A DNA stretch of 64,000 nt from Candidatus Didemnitutus sp. (GTDB lineage Bacteria > Verrucomicrobiota > Verrucomicrobiia > Opitutales > Opitutaceae). The notes under the pieces are model-generated. The model worked only from the letters and a program-made list of their open reading frames with translations. It was not told where the DNA came from and ran no database searches. Shown here piece by piece: positions 27,252 to 34,667 of this stretch. The stretch spans positions 2,542,001 through 2,606,000 of the forward strand of contig JAHCAY010000001.1 of the NCBI GenBank assembly GCA_019634575.1. Direction: 5' to 3'. Numbering within the stretch: position 1 is the stretch's first letter; each line of letters begins with the position of its first letter. The translations under genes and the position numbers were made by a program.

Positions 27252-28045
27252 GCGCGCTCACGGCCGGCCTTTCCCGCCGTTGGCGAATTCGCCTCGCGTT
27301 CGCGCTGGGAGGCGCGGCGCTGCTGGCCGCCCGCGGTCGCGCCGCCGACGCGTGGACCGAGCGAGGCCGCGAGGTCTACATCCGCGAAGGCTGCATCCAT
27401 TGCCACTCGCAATACGTCCGACCGCACGCGCCGCTCGACATCGAGCGCTGGGGGCCGGCCACGCCGCTCGCGCAGCTCCTGCAACAGCGCCCGCCTCTGC
27501 CCGGCAATCGCCGCCAGGGCCCCGATCTCGCCAACGTCGGCAATCGCCGCACCGCCGAGTGGAACCGCCTGCACCTGCAGGCGCCGCGCACGATCTCGCC
27601 CGGCTCGCGCATGCCGTCCTACGCGCATCTGTTCGCCGGCGAGGATTCCGACGGCGAGGCGCTGGTCGCGTATCTTTCCTCTCTCGGCGCCGACACCATT
27701 CCCGAACGCCTGGCACAGCGCGCAGCGTGGCGGCTCCCGTCCAGCACCACCGCGCTCGAGCGTCCGAAGGCCGCCGCGCTGTTCGCGGAACTGTGCGCGC
27801 ACTGCCACGGCGACACCGGACGCGGCGACGGGCCGCTCGCGGCGCGGCTGAGCGTGCGTCCGCCGGATTGGGGCGCCGGCGCCTGGCGGCATCTCGCCCC
27901 CGGAGCGGACGTGGAGCTCGAGCTGGCGCGCATCATCAAGTTCGGCCTGCCCGGTTCGCCGATGGCGGGACACGAGTATCTGCGCGATGGGGAAATTCTC
28001 GGGCTCGCCCGCGTCGTCCGTTCGTGGCAGGAAACCCGACGCTGA
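27248..28045 (+). CDS. Di-heme cytochrome c (CcoO/CcoP-like)
   Basis: 265 residues: an N-terminal membrane anchor or signal (about 13-33), then two c-type heme sites, CIHCH and CAHCH. The first half (GREVYIREGCIHCHSQYVRPHA...ERWGPA) closely follows the CcoO subunit of cbb3 oxidases, including the PGSRMPSYAHLF region with the distal Met ligand. The second half (AALFAELCAHCHGDTGRGDGPLA) resembles a CcoP or soluble cytochrome c domain. It would pass electrons in the periplasm to or from the subunit I-like protein. Start ATG 27248 overlaps the previous stop, and the regulator gene follows after one base. Confidence 0.9.
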   Translation: MSALTAGLSRRWRIRLAFALGGAALLAARGRAADAWTERGREVYIREGCIHCHSQYVRPHAPLDIERWGPATPLAQLLQQRPPLPGNRRQGPDLANVGNRRTAEWNRLHLQAPRTISPGSRMPSYAHLFAGEDSDGEALVAYLSSLGADTIPERLAQRAAWRLPSSTTALERPKAAALFAELCAHCHGDTGRGDGPLAARLSVRPPDWGAGAWRHLAPGADVELELARIIKFGLPGSPMAGHEYLRDGEILGLARVVRSWQETRR

Positions 28046-28046
28046 G

Positions 28047-28715
28047 ATGAAAATCCTGATCGTCGAGGACGAGCCCAAGGTGGCCCGCTTTCTGGAAAAC
28101 GCGCTCACCGAGCAGGCCTACACGGTGCGGAAAGTCGCGACGTGCGCCGCCGCATGGGACGCGATCGTGGAGTCGCCCTACGACGCCGTCGTGCTCGACC
28201 TCGGGCTGCCCGACGGCGACGGGCTCGATCTGTTGCGCGAATGGCGCGCGCGCGGCTTCGACCAGCCGGTGCTCATCCTCAGCGCGCGCAACGCCGTCGA
28301 GGATCGCATCCGCGGCCTGAATCTCGGCGCGGACGATTACCTGCCGAAGCCCTTCAGCGTCGACGAGCTCGTGGCCCGCGTGCGCTCGCTGCTGCGCCGC
28401 CCGAGCACCGGCCAGCGCACCACCGTGCTGGAGCACAAGGGCGTGCGGCTCGACCTGCTGTCGCGCGTCGCCGAGTGCGACGGTCGCGCCGTCGAGCTGA
28501 CGACACGCGAATTCGCGCTGTTGGAACTGTTCCTGCACAACCCGCGCCGCGTCCTCACGCGCACGCTCATCGCGGAAAAAGTCTGGGACGCGTCCTACGA
28601 CCTCGAGACGAACCTGATCGACGTCTACGTGCGGCGCCTGCGGCAGAAATTCGAGCGCCCCGGCAGCGGACCGTTCATCAAGACGATCCGCGGCACGGGC
28701 TACCAGCTCGCATGA
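28047..28715 (+). CDS. OmpR/PhoB-type response regulator
   Basis: 222 residues. The receiver domain has acidic pocket EDE (7-9), phosphoacceptor Asp51 (VVLDLGLPDGDG), Ser79 and Lys101 (YLPKPF). The C-terminal winged helix (about 125-220) has the typical VELTTREFALLELFLHNPRRVLTR and NLIDVYVRRLRQKF recognition segment. It is of the CusR/heavy-metal subgroup by overall pattern. It follows the cytochrome gene after one base and overlaps its kinase by 4 bp, so it probably autoregulates this operon, possibly through the inverted repeat at 24440-24464. Confidence 0.93.
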   Translation: MKILIVEDEPKVARFLENALTEQAYTVRKVATCAAAWDAIVESPYDAVVLDLGLPDGDGLDLLREWRARGFDQPVLILSARNAVEDRIRGLNLGADDYLPKPFSVDELVARVRSLLRRPSTGQRTTVLEHKGVRLDLLSRVAECDGRAVELTTREFALLELFLHNPRRVLTRTLIAEKVWDASYDLETNLIDVYVRRLRQKFERPGSGPFIKTIRGTGYQLA

Positions 28716-30079
28716 AATTCCTCGGCACGTTCACCGCGCGCCTCACGGCCCGCTTCGCGATCCTCGTCACGCTCACGACGAGCGCAGTGCTGTTGACCGG
28801 CGGACTGTTGCTCAACCACCAGATCGAGCACGGCCTGGAGCTCCTGCATGACGTCGAGGCGGCCGAGATTGGGAAACTGCTCGGCACCGACACGCGGCTG
28901 ACCGAGGACGAGGTCGAGCAACGCATCCAGCACGACGCCGACAGCGACGCGGCGCTGTTCCTCATCCAAGTGATCGCGCCGGGCGAGAAGATCGTCTTCC
29001 GCTCCGACAATCTCGGCGACACCATCCTGCCCGCCAACGGCGACGCGACTCCGCATTGGACGACGCGCCTGCCTTTCCTCGGGCGCGTGCGCCTCTCGTC
29101 GTATCGCGTCGGCCCGTGGCGCATCATGGTCGGCAGCTCCCTGGTCAGCGGCGAGCGCATGCTGCGCGACTACATCCGCATCAGCCTCGGCCTCGTCGGC
29201 GGCGTGGCACTGCTCAGCGTCGGTCTCGGCTATGCGTTCAGCCGGCAGGCGCTGCGGCCGCTGCGGGCGATCGAAGCGACGGCGCGCAAGATCAGCGCGG
29301 ACAACCTCGGCCAGCGCATTCCGGTGGCCGGGAGCGACGAGCTCGCATCGTTGTCGCATTTGCTGAACGAAACTTTCGACCGGCTGCAGGCTTCGTTCGA
29401 GCAGGTGCGGCAGTTTTCCGCCGACGCCTCGCACGAACTGAAGACGCCGCTCGCGCTCGTGCGCCTGAACGCGGAGAAAATTCGGCAGCGCGTCGGCGGA
29501 CAGGAGGAGTTGCGCGCCGCGGTCGACGACATCCTCGAGGAAATCGGCTCGCTCAATCACATCATCGATCGCCTGCTTTTTCTCGCCCGCTCGGAAGCGG
29601 GTGCCGTGCCGCTGCAAAAGCGCCGCATCGACATCGCGGCGTGGGTGACAGGCTTCGCCGAGGACGCGCAGGCATTGGCGGAAGATCGCGGCGCAAAATT
29701 CCGGAGCGGTGAAAATGCCTCCGGCGAACTGACGCTCGATCCGGATCTGCTGCGGCAGCTGCTGCTGAATCTCGTCGCGAATGCCGTGGCGGTCTCGCCC
29801 GCGGGCGGCGCCGTGACACTCGAGTCTCGGCCCGACGGCGCGAATTGGACTCTCGCGATCGCGGACGAAGGTCCCGGCCTGCCGGAAGAGCAGCTCGCGC
29901 GTGTGTTCGAGCGGTTCGTGCGTTTCAGTCGCGACAGCGCCGCGACGGCGCCGCGTGGTCACGGGCTCGGGCTCGCAATCTGCCGCGCGATCGCGGAGCT
30001 GCACGGCGGCAGCATCCGCGCGGAAAACCGGCGCGACGCGCACGGCCTACGCGTGATCGTGACGCTGCCGCGCACGTAG
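28712..30079 (+). CDS. Two-component sensor histidine kinase
   Basis: 455 residues: membrane segments at about 13-36 and 156-177 flank a 120-residue periplasmic sensor. HAMP (about 178-230), HisKA with His241 (FSADASHELKTPLALVRL) and HATPase (NLVANAVAVS, DEGPGLPE, GHGLGLAI) follow. The architecture matches the heavy-metal/copper sensor (CusS-like) family, though the periplasmic domain has few Cys, His or Met residues, so metal sensing is not certain. As last gene of the redox operon it is expected to report on envelope redox, copper or quinone state. Confidence 0.92.
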   Translation: MKFLGTFTARLTARFAILVTLTTSAVLLTGGLLLNHQIEHGLELLHDVEAAEIGKLLGTDTRLTEDEVEQRIQHDADSDAALFLIQVIAPGEKIVFRSDNLGDTILPANGDATPHWTTRLPFLGRVRLSSYRVGPWRIMVGSSLVSGERMLRDYIRISLGLVGGVALLSVGLGYAFSRQALRPLRAIEATARKISADNLGQRIPVAGSDELASLSHLLNETFDRLQASFEQVRQFSADASHELKTPLALVRLNAEKIRQRVGGQEELRAAVDDILEEIGSLNHIIDRLLFLARSEAGAVPLQKRRIDIAAWVTGFAEDAQALAEDRGAKFRSGENASGELTLDPDLLRQLLLNLVANAVAVSPAGGAVTLESRPDGANWTLAIADEGPGLPEEQLARVFERFVRFSRDSAATAPRGHGLGLAICRAIAELHGGSIRAENRRDAHGLRVIVTLPRT

Positions 30080-30090
30080 TCGGAAGCGAA

Positions 30091-30105
30091 GCTTGACGGT
30101 CAAGC
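30091..30105. promoter_or_regulatory. Perfect 7-bp inverted repeat upstream of ytfQ
   Basis: GCTTGAC-G-GTCAAGC is an exact palindrome 70 bp before the ytfQ start and contains a TTGAC-type -35 sequence. This placement suits a repressor site overlapping the promoter. It could also simply be structure at the end of the preceding transcript, although no T-tract follows. Confidence 0.4.
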
Positions 30106-30176
30106 GAATCGGCGCGTGCAAACGCTCCCGGGCGAAAGTTTAGTGCTCTCCGCCCCGCCCAACCCGCTGTTCCCCG

Positions 30177-31109
30177 ATGAAAACCCTGCGCTTCGCCCTG
30201 CTCGTCTCGTTGCTGCTGCCCGCCTTCCTCCTCGCCAAGCCGCTCCGCGTCGGCTTTGCGCAGACCGGCGCCGAGAGCGCGTGGCGCACCGCCAATTCCG
30301 AGTCGATGAAAGCCGAAGCCGCCAAACGCGGCATCGAGCTGAAGTTCTCCGACGCGCAGGGCAAACAGGAGAATCAGATCCGCGCCGTCCGCTCATTCAT
30401 CACGCAGGGCGTCGACGCGATCGTGATCGCGCCGATCGTCGAGACCGGCTGGGACCCCGTGCTCCGCGAGGCGAAGCGCGCGAAGATCCCCGTCATCCTC
30501 ACCGACCGCAGCATCCAGACCGCGGATGAGTCGCTGTTCGCCTGCTTCATCGGCTCCGATTTCTACGAGGAAGGCCGCCTGGCCGCCGAATGGCTCGCCA
30601 CGCACACCGGCGGCAAGGGCGCCATCGTCGAGCTGCAAGGCACCCCCGGCTCCGCGCCGGCCAATGAGCGCCGCAAGGCCTTCGCCGACGCGCTCAAGAA
30701 TCACCCGGAGCTGAAGATCATCGATTCCCAGAGCGGCAACTTCGAGCGCAGCGGCGGCAAGCAGGTCATGGAGGCCTTCCTCAAGAAGCACGGCAAAGCC
30801 ATCCAGATCGTCTACGCGCACAACGACGACATGGCACTCGGTGCCGCGCAGGCCATCGAGGAAGCCGGCCTCAAGCCCGGCCAAGACATCGTGCTCGTGA
30901 GCATCGACGCCATCCGCGAAGCCGTGAAAGCCGTCGCCGACGGCCGGCTGAATTGCACCGTCGAGTGCAACCCGCTCTTCGGCCCGAAAGTCTACGACAC
31001 CGTCGCGAAGCTTCTCGCGGGCGAGACGGTCCCGAAGAAGGCCTACAACAAGGACGAGCTCTTCGACGCCAAGAACGCCGCCGCCGCCCTGCCCGCGCGG
31101 CAATACTGA
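30177..31109 (+). CDS. ytfQ: Galactofuranose-type ABC importer, periplasmic binding protein
   Basis: 310 residues with a signal peptide (ALLVSLLLPAFLLA), then the type I sugar-binding fold. Long segments follow E. coli YtfQ/GafA closely: VGFAQTGAESAWR, KQENQIRAVRSFITQGVDAI, IVELQGTPGSA, SQSGNFERSGGKQVMEAFLK, YAHNDDMALGAAQAIEEAG. It captures a furanose-form sugar (galactofuranose in E. coli, possibly arabinofuranose here) in the periplasm for the membrane complex encoded downstream. It is the first gene of a four-gene operon. Arabinofuranose would fit the GH43 enzyme 26 kb away, but that is inference. Confidence 0.93.
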   Translation: MKTLRFALLVSLLLPAFLLAKPLRVGFAQTGAESAWRTANSESMKAEAAKRGIELKFSDAQGKQENQIRAVRSFITQGVDAIVIAPIVETGWDPVLREAKRAKIPVILTDRSIQTADESLFACFIGSDFYEEGRLAAEWLATHTGGKGAIVELQGTPGSAPANERRKAFADALKNHPELKIIDSQSGNFERSGGKQVMEAFLKKHGKAIQIVYAHNDDMALGAAQAIEEAGLKPGQDIVLVSIDAIREAVKAVADGRLNCTVECNPLFGPKVYDTVAKLLAGETVPKKAYNKDELFDAKNAAAALPARQY

Positions 31110-31112
31110 TCG

Positions 31113-32627
31113 TTGGCCGTGCCCGACGCGCCCCTGCTTCAGCTGCGCGGCATCACCAAGCGCTTCCGCGGGGTGACGGCGTTGCAGGGCGTCGACTTCA
31201 CCGTGCGCGCCGGAGAAATCCACGCGCTGATGGGCGAAAACGGTGCGGGCAAATCGACGCTGATCAAAGTCCTCACGGGCGTGCATACGCCCGACGAAGG
31301 CACACTCACGCTCGCGGGCACCTCGATCCGCCCCGCGTCGCCGAAGGACGCCGAAGCGGCCGGCATCAGCACGGTTTACCAGGAGGTGAATCTCATCCCG
31401 TCGCTCTCCGTCGCGGAAAACATCGCGCTCGGCCGCCAGCCGGGTCGCGCGGGATTCATCCACTGGCGCGCGCTGCGCCGTCACGCGCGCGAAGCGCTCG
31501 CGCGCCTCGCGATCGAGTGCGACGTCGACGCCGAACTCGGCACGCTCTCCGTCGCCACGCAGCAAATGGTCGCCATCGCGCGCGCGCTCGATCTGCGCGC
31601 GCGCCTGCTCGTGCTCGACGAGCCGACCGCGAGCCTCGACGAGCGCGAGGTCGCCGAGCTGTTCAAGCTCATGCGCCAGCTCCGCACGCAAGGCCTCGGC
31701 ATCGTCTTCGTCACGCACTTCCTCGACCAGGTCTACGCCGTCAGCGACCGCATCACCGTCCTGCGCAATGGCCAGCTCGTCGGCGAATTTTCCGCCGCCG
31801 AACTGCCGCGCTTGCAACTCGTCAGCCACATGCTCGGCCACGCGGTAAAAGACGAGTCTGGCCGCACCGGTGAACAGGTCGCGGGTGCCGCGACCGGCGC
31901 GAGCGTGCTCGCCGCCGACGGCCTCGCGCGCCGCGGCGCCGTGCATGCGTGCTCCTTCGCGCTGCGCCAGGGCGAGATCGTCGGCCTCGCCGGCTTGCTC
32001 GGCTCCGGCCGCACCGAGACGGCGCGCCTGCTCTTCGGCATCGACCGCGCCGACGCCGGCACGCTGAAAGCCGGCGCCGTGCCCGTGCGCGTCGCCAATC
32101 CGCGCGATGCCGCGCGCCTCGGTTTCGCGTTCTGCTCCGAGGACCGGAAGACCGAGGGCATTTTGCCGAATCTCTCGGTGCGCGAGAATCTCGTCGTCGC
32201 GCTCCAGGCGAAGCAGGGAATCTGGCGCACGCTGTCGCGCGCGCAGCAGGACGAGTTGTGCGCGCACTACATCCGTGCCCTGCGCATCAAGACCGCCGAC
32301 GCCGAGACACCGATCAAGAATCTCTCCGGCGGCAATCAGCAGAAAGTGCTCCTCGCCCGCTGGCTCGCGACGCGGCCGCAGCTCATCATCCTCGACGAGC
32401 CGACGCGCGGCATCGACGTCGGCGCCAAGGCCGAGATCGAGGCGCTGATCGAGCAGCTCCGCGCGCAAGGCCTCGCCGTTCTCCTCATTTCTTCGGAAAT
32501 CGAGTCCATCGTGCGCACGTGCACCCGCGTGCTCGTGATGCGCGAGCGGCGCCTCGCCGGCGAAGTGCCCGCCGGCGCCGAGCTGACCACCGCGAAACTG
32601 ATGCGCGTGATGTCCGGCCATGAGTGA
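31113..32627 (+). CDS. ytfR: Galactofuranose-type ABC importer, ATP-binding protein
   Basis: 504 residues forming the double ABC cassette of sugar importers. Cassette 1 has Walker A GENGAGKST, a degenerate signature (LSVATQQMVAIARA) and Walker B LLVLDEPTASLD. Cassette 2 has an altered Walker A (GLLGSGRTE), a good signature LSGGNQQKVLLARW and LIILDEPTRGID. This asymmetry is normal in the RbsA/MglA class. The start is uncertain: TTG 31113 gives the full N-terminus, GTG 31119 is two codons in; neither has a clear Shine-Dalgarno. It overlaps ytfT by 8 bp. Confidence 0.93.
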   Translation: MAVPDAPLLQLRGITKRFRGVTALQGVDFTVRAGEIHALMGENGAGKSTLIKVLTGVHTPDEGTLTLAGTSIRPASPKDAEAAGISTVYQEVNLIPSLSVAENIALGRQPGRAGFIHWRALRRHAREALARLAIECDVDAELGTLSVATQQMVAIARALDLRARLLVLDEPTASLDEREVAELFKLMRQLRTQGLGIVFVTHFLDQVYAVSDRITVLRNGQLVGEFSAAELPRLQLVSHMLGHAVKDESGRTGEQVAGAATGASVLAADGLARRGAVHACSFALRQGEIVGLAGLLGSGRTETARLLFGIDRADAGTLKAGAVPVRVANPRDAARLGFAFCSEDRKTEGILPNLSVRENLVVALQAKQGIWRTLSRAQQDELCAHYIRALRIKTADAETPIKNLSGGNQQKVLLARWLATRPQLIILDEPTRGIDVGAKAEIEALIEQLRAQGLAVLLISSEIESIVRTCTRVLVMRERRLAGEVPAGAELTTAKLMRVMSGHE

Positions 32628-33717
32628 CGCGCCGAAGAATCGCCCACAGGTGGGCGCCGACGTCCCCGGCGGCGCCACGAACGCGTCACATGCCTCGTCG
32701 CCGCCGAGGACGTCGGCGACCACCTCGTTCGCCTTCGTGCGCCAGCACGCGTGGCTGCTCGGCGGCATCGCGGCGCTGCTCGCGGTCAACCTCTTCGCCG
32801 ATCCCGCGTTTCTGAAACTGGGCTGGCGCGACGGCCACGTCTTTGGCGTGCCGGTGGATATTCTCCTCCAAGGTTCGCGCACGACGCTGCTCGCGCTCGG
32901 CATGACGCTCGTGATTGCCACCGGCGGCGTGGATCTGTCCGTCGGTTCGCTCGTCGCCATCGCCGGCGCGGTGTCGGCCTTGCTGCTCAATCAAGGCGCC
33001 GGACTGTTTCTCACGCTCGCCGCCGCGCTCGGCGTCGGCGTGGTCGGCGGCGCGATCAACGGCGCGCTCGTCGCGCGCATCGGGCTGCAGCCGATCGTCG
33101 CGACGCTCATCCTGATGGTCGCCGGCCGCGGCGTGGCGCAGCTGATCTCGGGCGGACAGGTCATCATCTTTTCGCACGCCGGCTTCGAGTATCTTGCCAA
33201 CGGTTACCTGCTCGGTTTGCCGGTCGCGCCGTTGCTCGTCGCGGCGGCGTTCGTCGGCACGCACATGTTGCTCCGGAAAACCGCGGCCGGCTTGTTCATC
33301 GAGGCCGTCGGCGACAACGAGACCGCGAGCCACTTCGTCGGCATCGCCGCAGCGCGCATCAAGGCGCTGACTTACGTCTTCTCCGGCCTGTGCGCCGGGC
33401 TCACCGGCGTGCTCACTGCCGCGAACATCCGCGCCGCGGATGCCAATCGCGCGGGCGAGAACGCCGAGCTCGATGCGATCTTCGCCGTCGTCGTCGGCGG
33501 CACGGCGCTGACCGGCGGGCGTTTCACGCTGCTCGGCACGTTTCTCGGCGCGGTCCTGATCCAGACGCTGACGACGACGATGTATTACCGCGGCGTGCCG
33601 CCGGCGATCGCGCCGGTGCCGAAGGCGATCGTGATCGTTGCGGTCTGCCTCATCCAATCCGAGGAACTGCGCGCACGGCTGCGGCGCTTCCTGCCGGGCG
33701 CGAAAGGAGTCGCGTGA
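32620..33717 (+). CDS. ytfT: Galactofuranose-type ABC importer, permease 1
   Basis: 365 residues, BPD_transp_2 permease with eight to ten helices. TLLALGMTLVIATGGVDLSVGSLVAIAGA and ATLILMVAGRGVAQLI match E. coli YtfT nearly residue for residue. The cytoplasmic N-terminus before the first helix is about 20 residues longer than in E. coli. Residues 10-35 (Gly/Ala/Ser/Thr/Pro-rich) are encoded by a REP-like palindromic element (32648-32725) that reads through in frame. The TM region is intact, so the protein is probably functional. It overlaps ytfR by 8 bp and yjfF by 4 bp. Confidence 0.93.
   Translation: MSDAPKNRPQVGADVPGGATNASHASSPPRTSATTSFAFVRQHAWLLGGIAALLAVNLFADPAFLKLGWRDGHVFGVPVDILLQGSRTTLLALGMTLVIATGGVDLSVGSLVAIAGAVSALLLNQGAGLFLTLAAALGVGVVGGAINGALVARIGLQPIVATLILMVAGRGVAQLISGGQVIIFSHAGFEYLANGYLLGLPVAPLLVAAAFVGTHMLLRKTAAGLFIEAVGDNETASHFVGIAAARIKALTYVFSGLCAGLTGVLTAANIRAADANRAGENAELDAIFAVVVGGTALTGGRFTLLGTFLGAVLIQTLTTTMYYRGVPPAIAPVPKAIVIVAVCLIQSEELRARLRRFLPGAKGVA
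32648..32725 (+). repeat. REP-like palindromic element inside ytfT
   Basis: The arms at 32648-32665 (AGGTGGGCGCCGACGTCC) and 32708-32725 (GGACGTCGGCGACCACCT) are inverted with a single mismatch in 18. The 78-bp unit can be aligned along its whole length with the intergenic copy at 49340-49416, including the middle GGCGGCGCCACG and TCGCCGCCG. It lies in frame at codons 10-35 of ytfT. It is probably a member of a dispersed family in this genome. Confidence 0.75.
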
Positions 33718-34667
33718 AGCTGCCGCGCCAAATCTCCCCGCTCGCGCTCACGGCCGCGATCTTCATCGCCCTGTTCGTCACGGCGTCGTGCCTCTACGAG
33801 GGTTTTTTCTCGACGCGTCTCGCGGTGAACCTGATCGCGGACAACGCGTTTCTCACGATCACGGCAATCGGGATGACGCTCGTGATCCTCACCGGCGGCA
33901 TCGATTTGTCCGTCGGCTCGGTTGTGGGGTTTTCGTCGATTCTCACCGCCACGCTGCTCGGTCGCGGCTGGTCGCCGCTCGCGGCGTGGAGCGTGACGCT
34001 CGCGCTCGGCGTGGTGTTCGGTGGCGGCATGGGAATGTTGATCCAGCTATTCCGGTTGCCGGCGTTTCTCGTGACGCTCGCGGGGATGTTTTTCATGCGC
34101 GGCGCGGCGTTCTGGATCAACACGGAGTCGGTCGGCATCACGCACCCGTGGTATGAGCAACTCGCCTCGTTCGAGCTGGCGCTCGGCCCGGTAGCGTTGC
34201 CCACGACGGTATTGATCGCGCTCGGCGTCGTGCTGCTCGGCTACGTCGTGGCGCATCACACGCGGTTCGGCCGCACGCTCTTCGCGGTCGGCGGGAGCGA
34301 GCAGTCGGCGCTGCTCATGGGGTTGCCGGTCGGAGCGGCGCGCGTGGCGGTTTACGCGGTAAACGGCGGTTGCGCCGCGCTCGCCGGCATCGTCGCCTCG
34401 CTCTACACCGGCTCCGGCAACTCCAGCATGGGCACCGGCCTCGAGCTCGACGCGATCGCGGTGGTCGTGATCGGCGGCACGCTGCTGCGCGGCGGCCGCG
34501 GCCACATCGCGGGCACGGTGCTCGGCGTGTTGATCTACGGAACAATCCAGGCGGCCATCCTCTTCGACGGTCGCCTGAGTTCATGGTGGATGCGAATTGT
34601 GGTCGGGCTTTTGCTGCTGACGTTCGTCCTGCTGCAACGCGTGCGCTTACCGCGCGCGGCGCGCTGA
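33714..34667 (+). CDS. yjfF: Galactofuranose-type ABC importer, permease 2
   Basis: 317 residues, second BPD_transp_2 permease. It follows E. coli YjfF along its length: DNAFLTITAIGMTLVILTGGIDLSVGSVVGF, RLPAFLVTLAGMFFMRG, VELDAI-type GLELDAIAVVVIGGTLLRGG, FDGRLSSWW. With YtfT it forms the heterodimeric inner-membrane channel. Start GTG 33714 overlaps the ytfT stop by 4 bp. Its last 21 bp overlap the 3' end of the convergent delta-60 gene, so the two messages are antisense at their ends. Confidence 0.93.
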   Translation: MKLPRQISPLALTAAIFIALFVTASCLYEGFFSTRLAVNLIADNAFLTITAIGMTLVILTGGIDLSVGSVVGFSSILTATLLGRGWSPLAAWSVTLALGVVFGGGMGMLIQLFRLPAFLVTLAGMFFMRGAAFWINTESVGITHPWYEQLASFELALGPVALPTTVLIALGVVLLGYVVAHHTRFGRTLFAVGGSEQSALLMGLPVGAARVAVYAVNGGCAALAGIVASLYTGSGNSSMGTGLELDAIAVVVIGGTLLRGGRGHIAGTVLGVLIYGTIQAAILFDGRLSSWWMRIVVGLLLLTFVLLQRVRLPRAAR

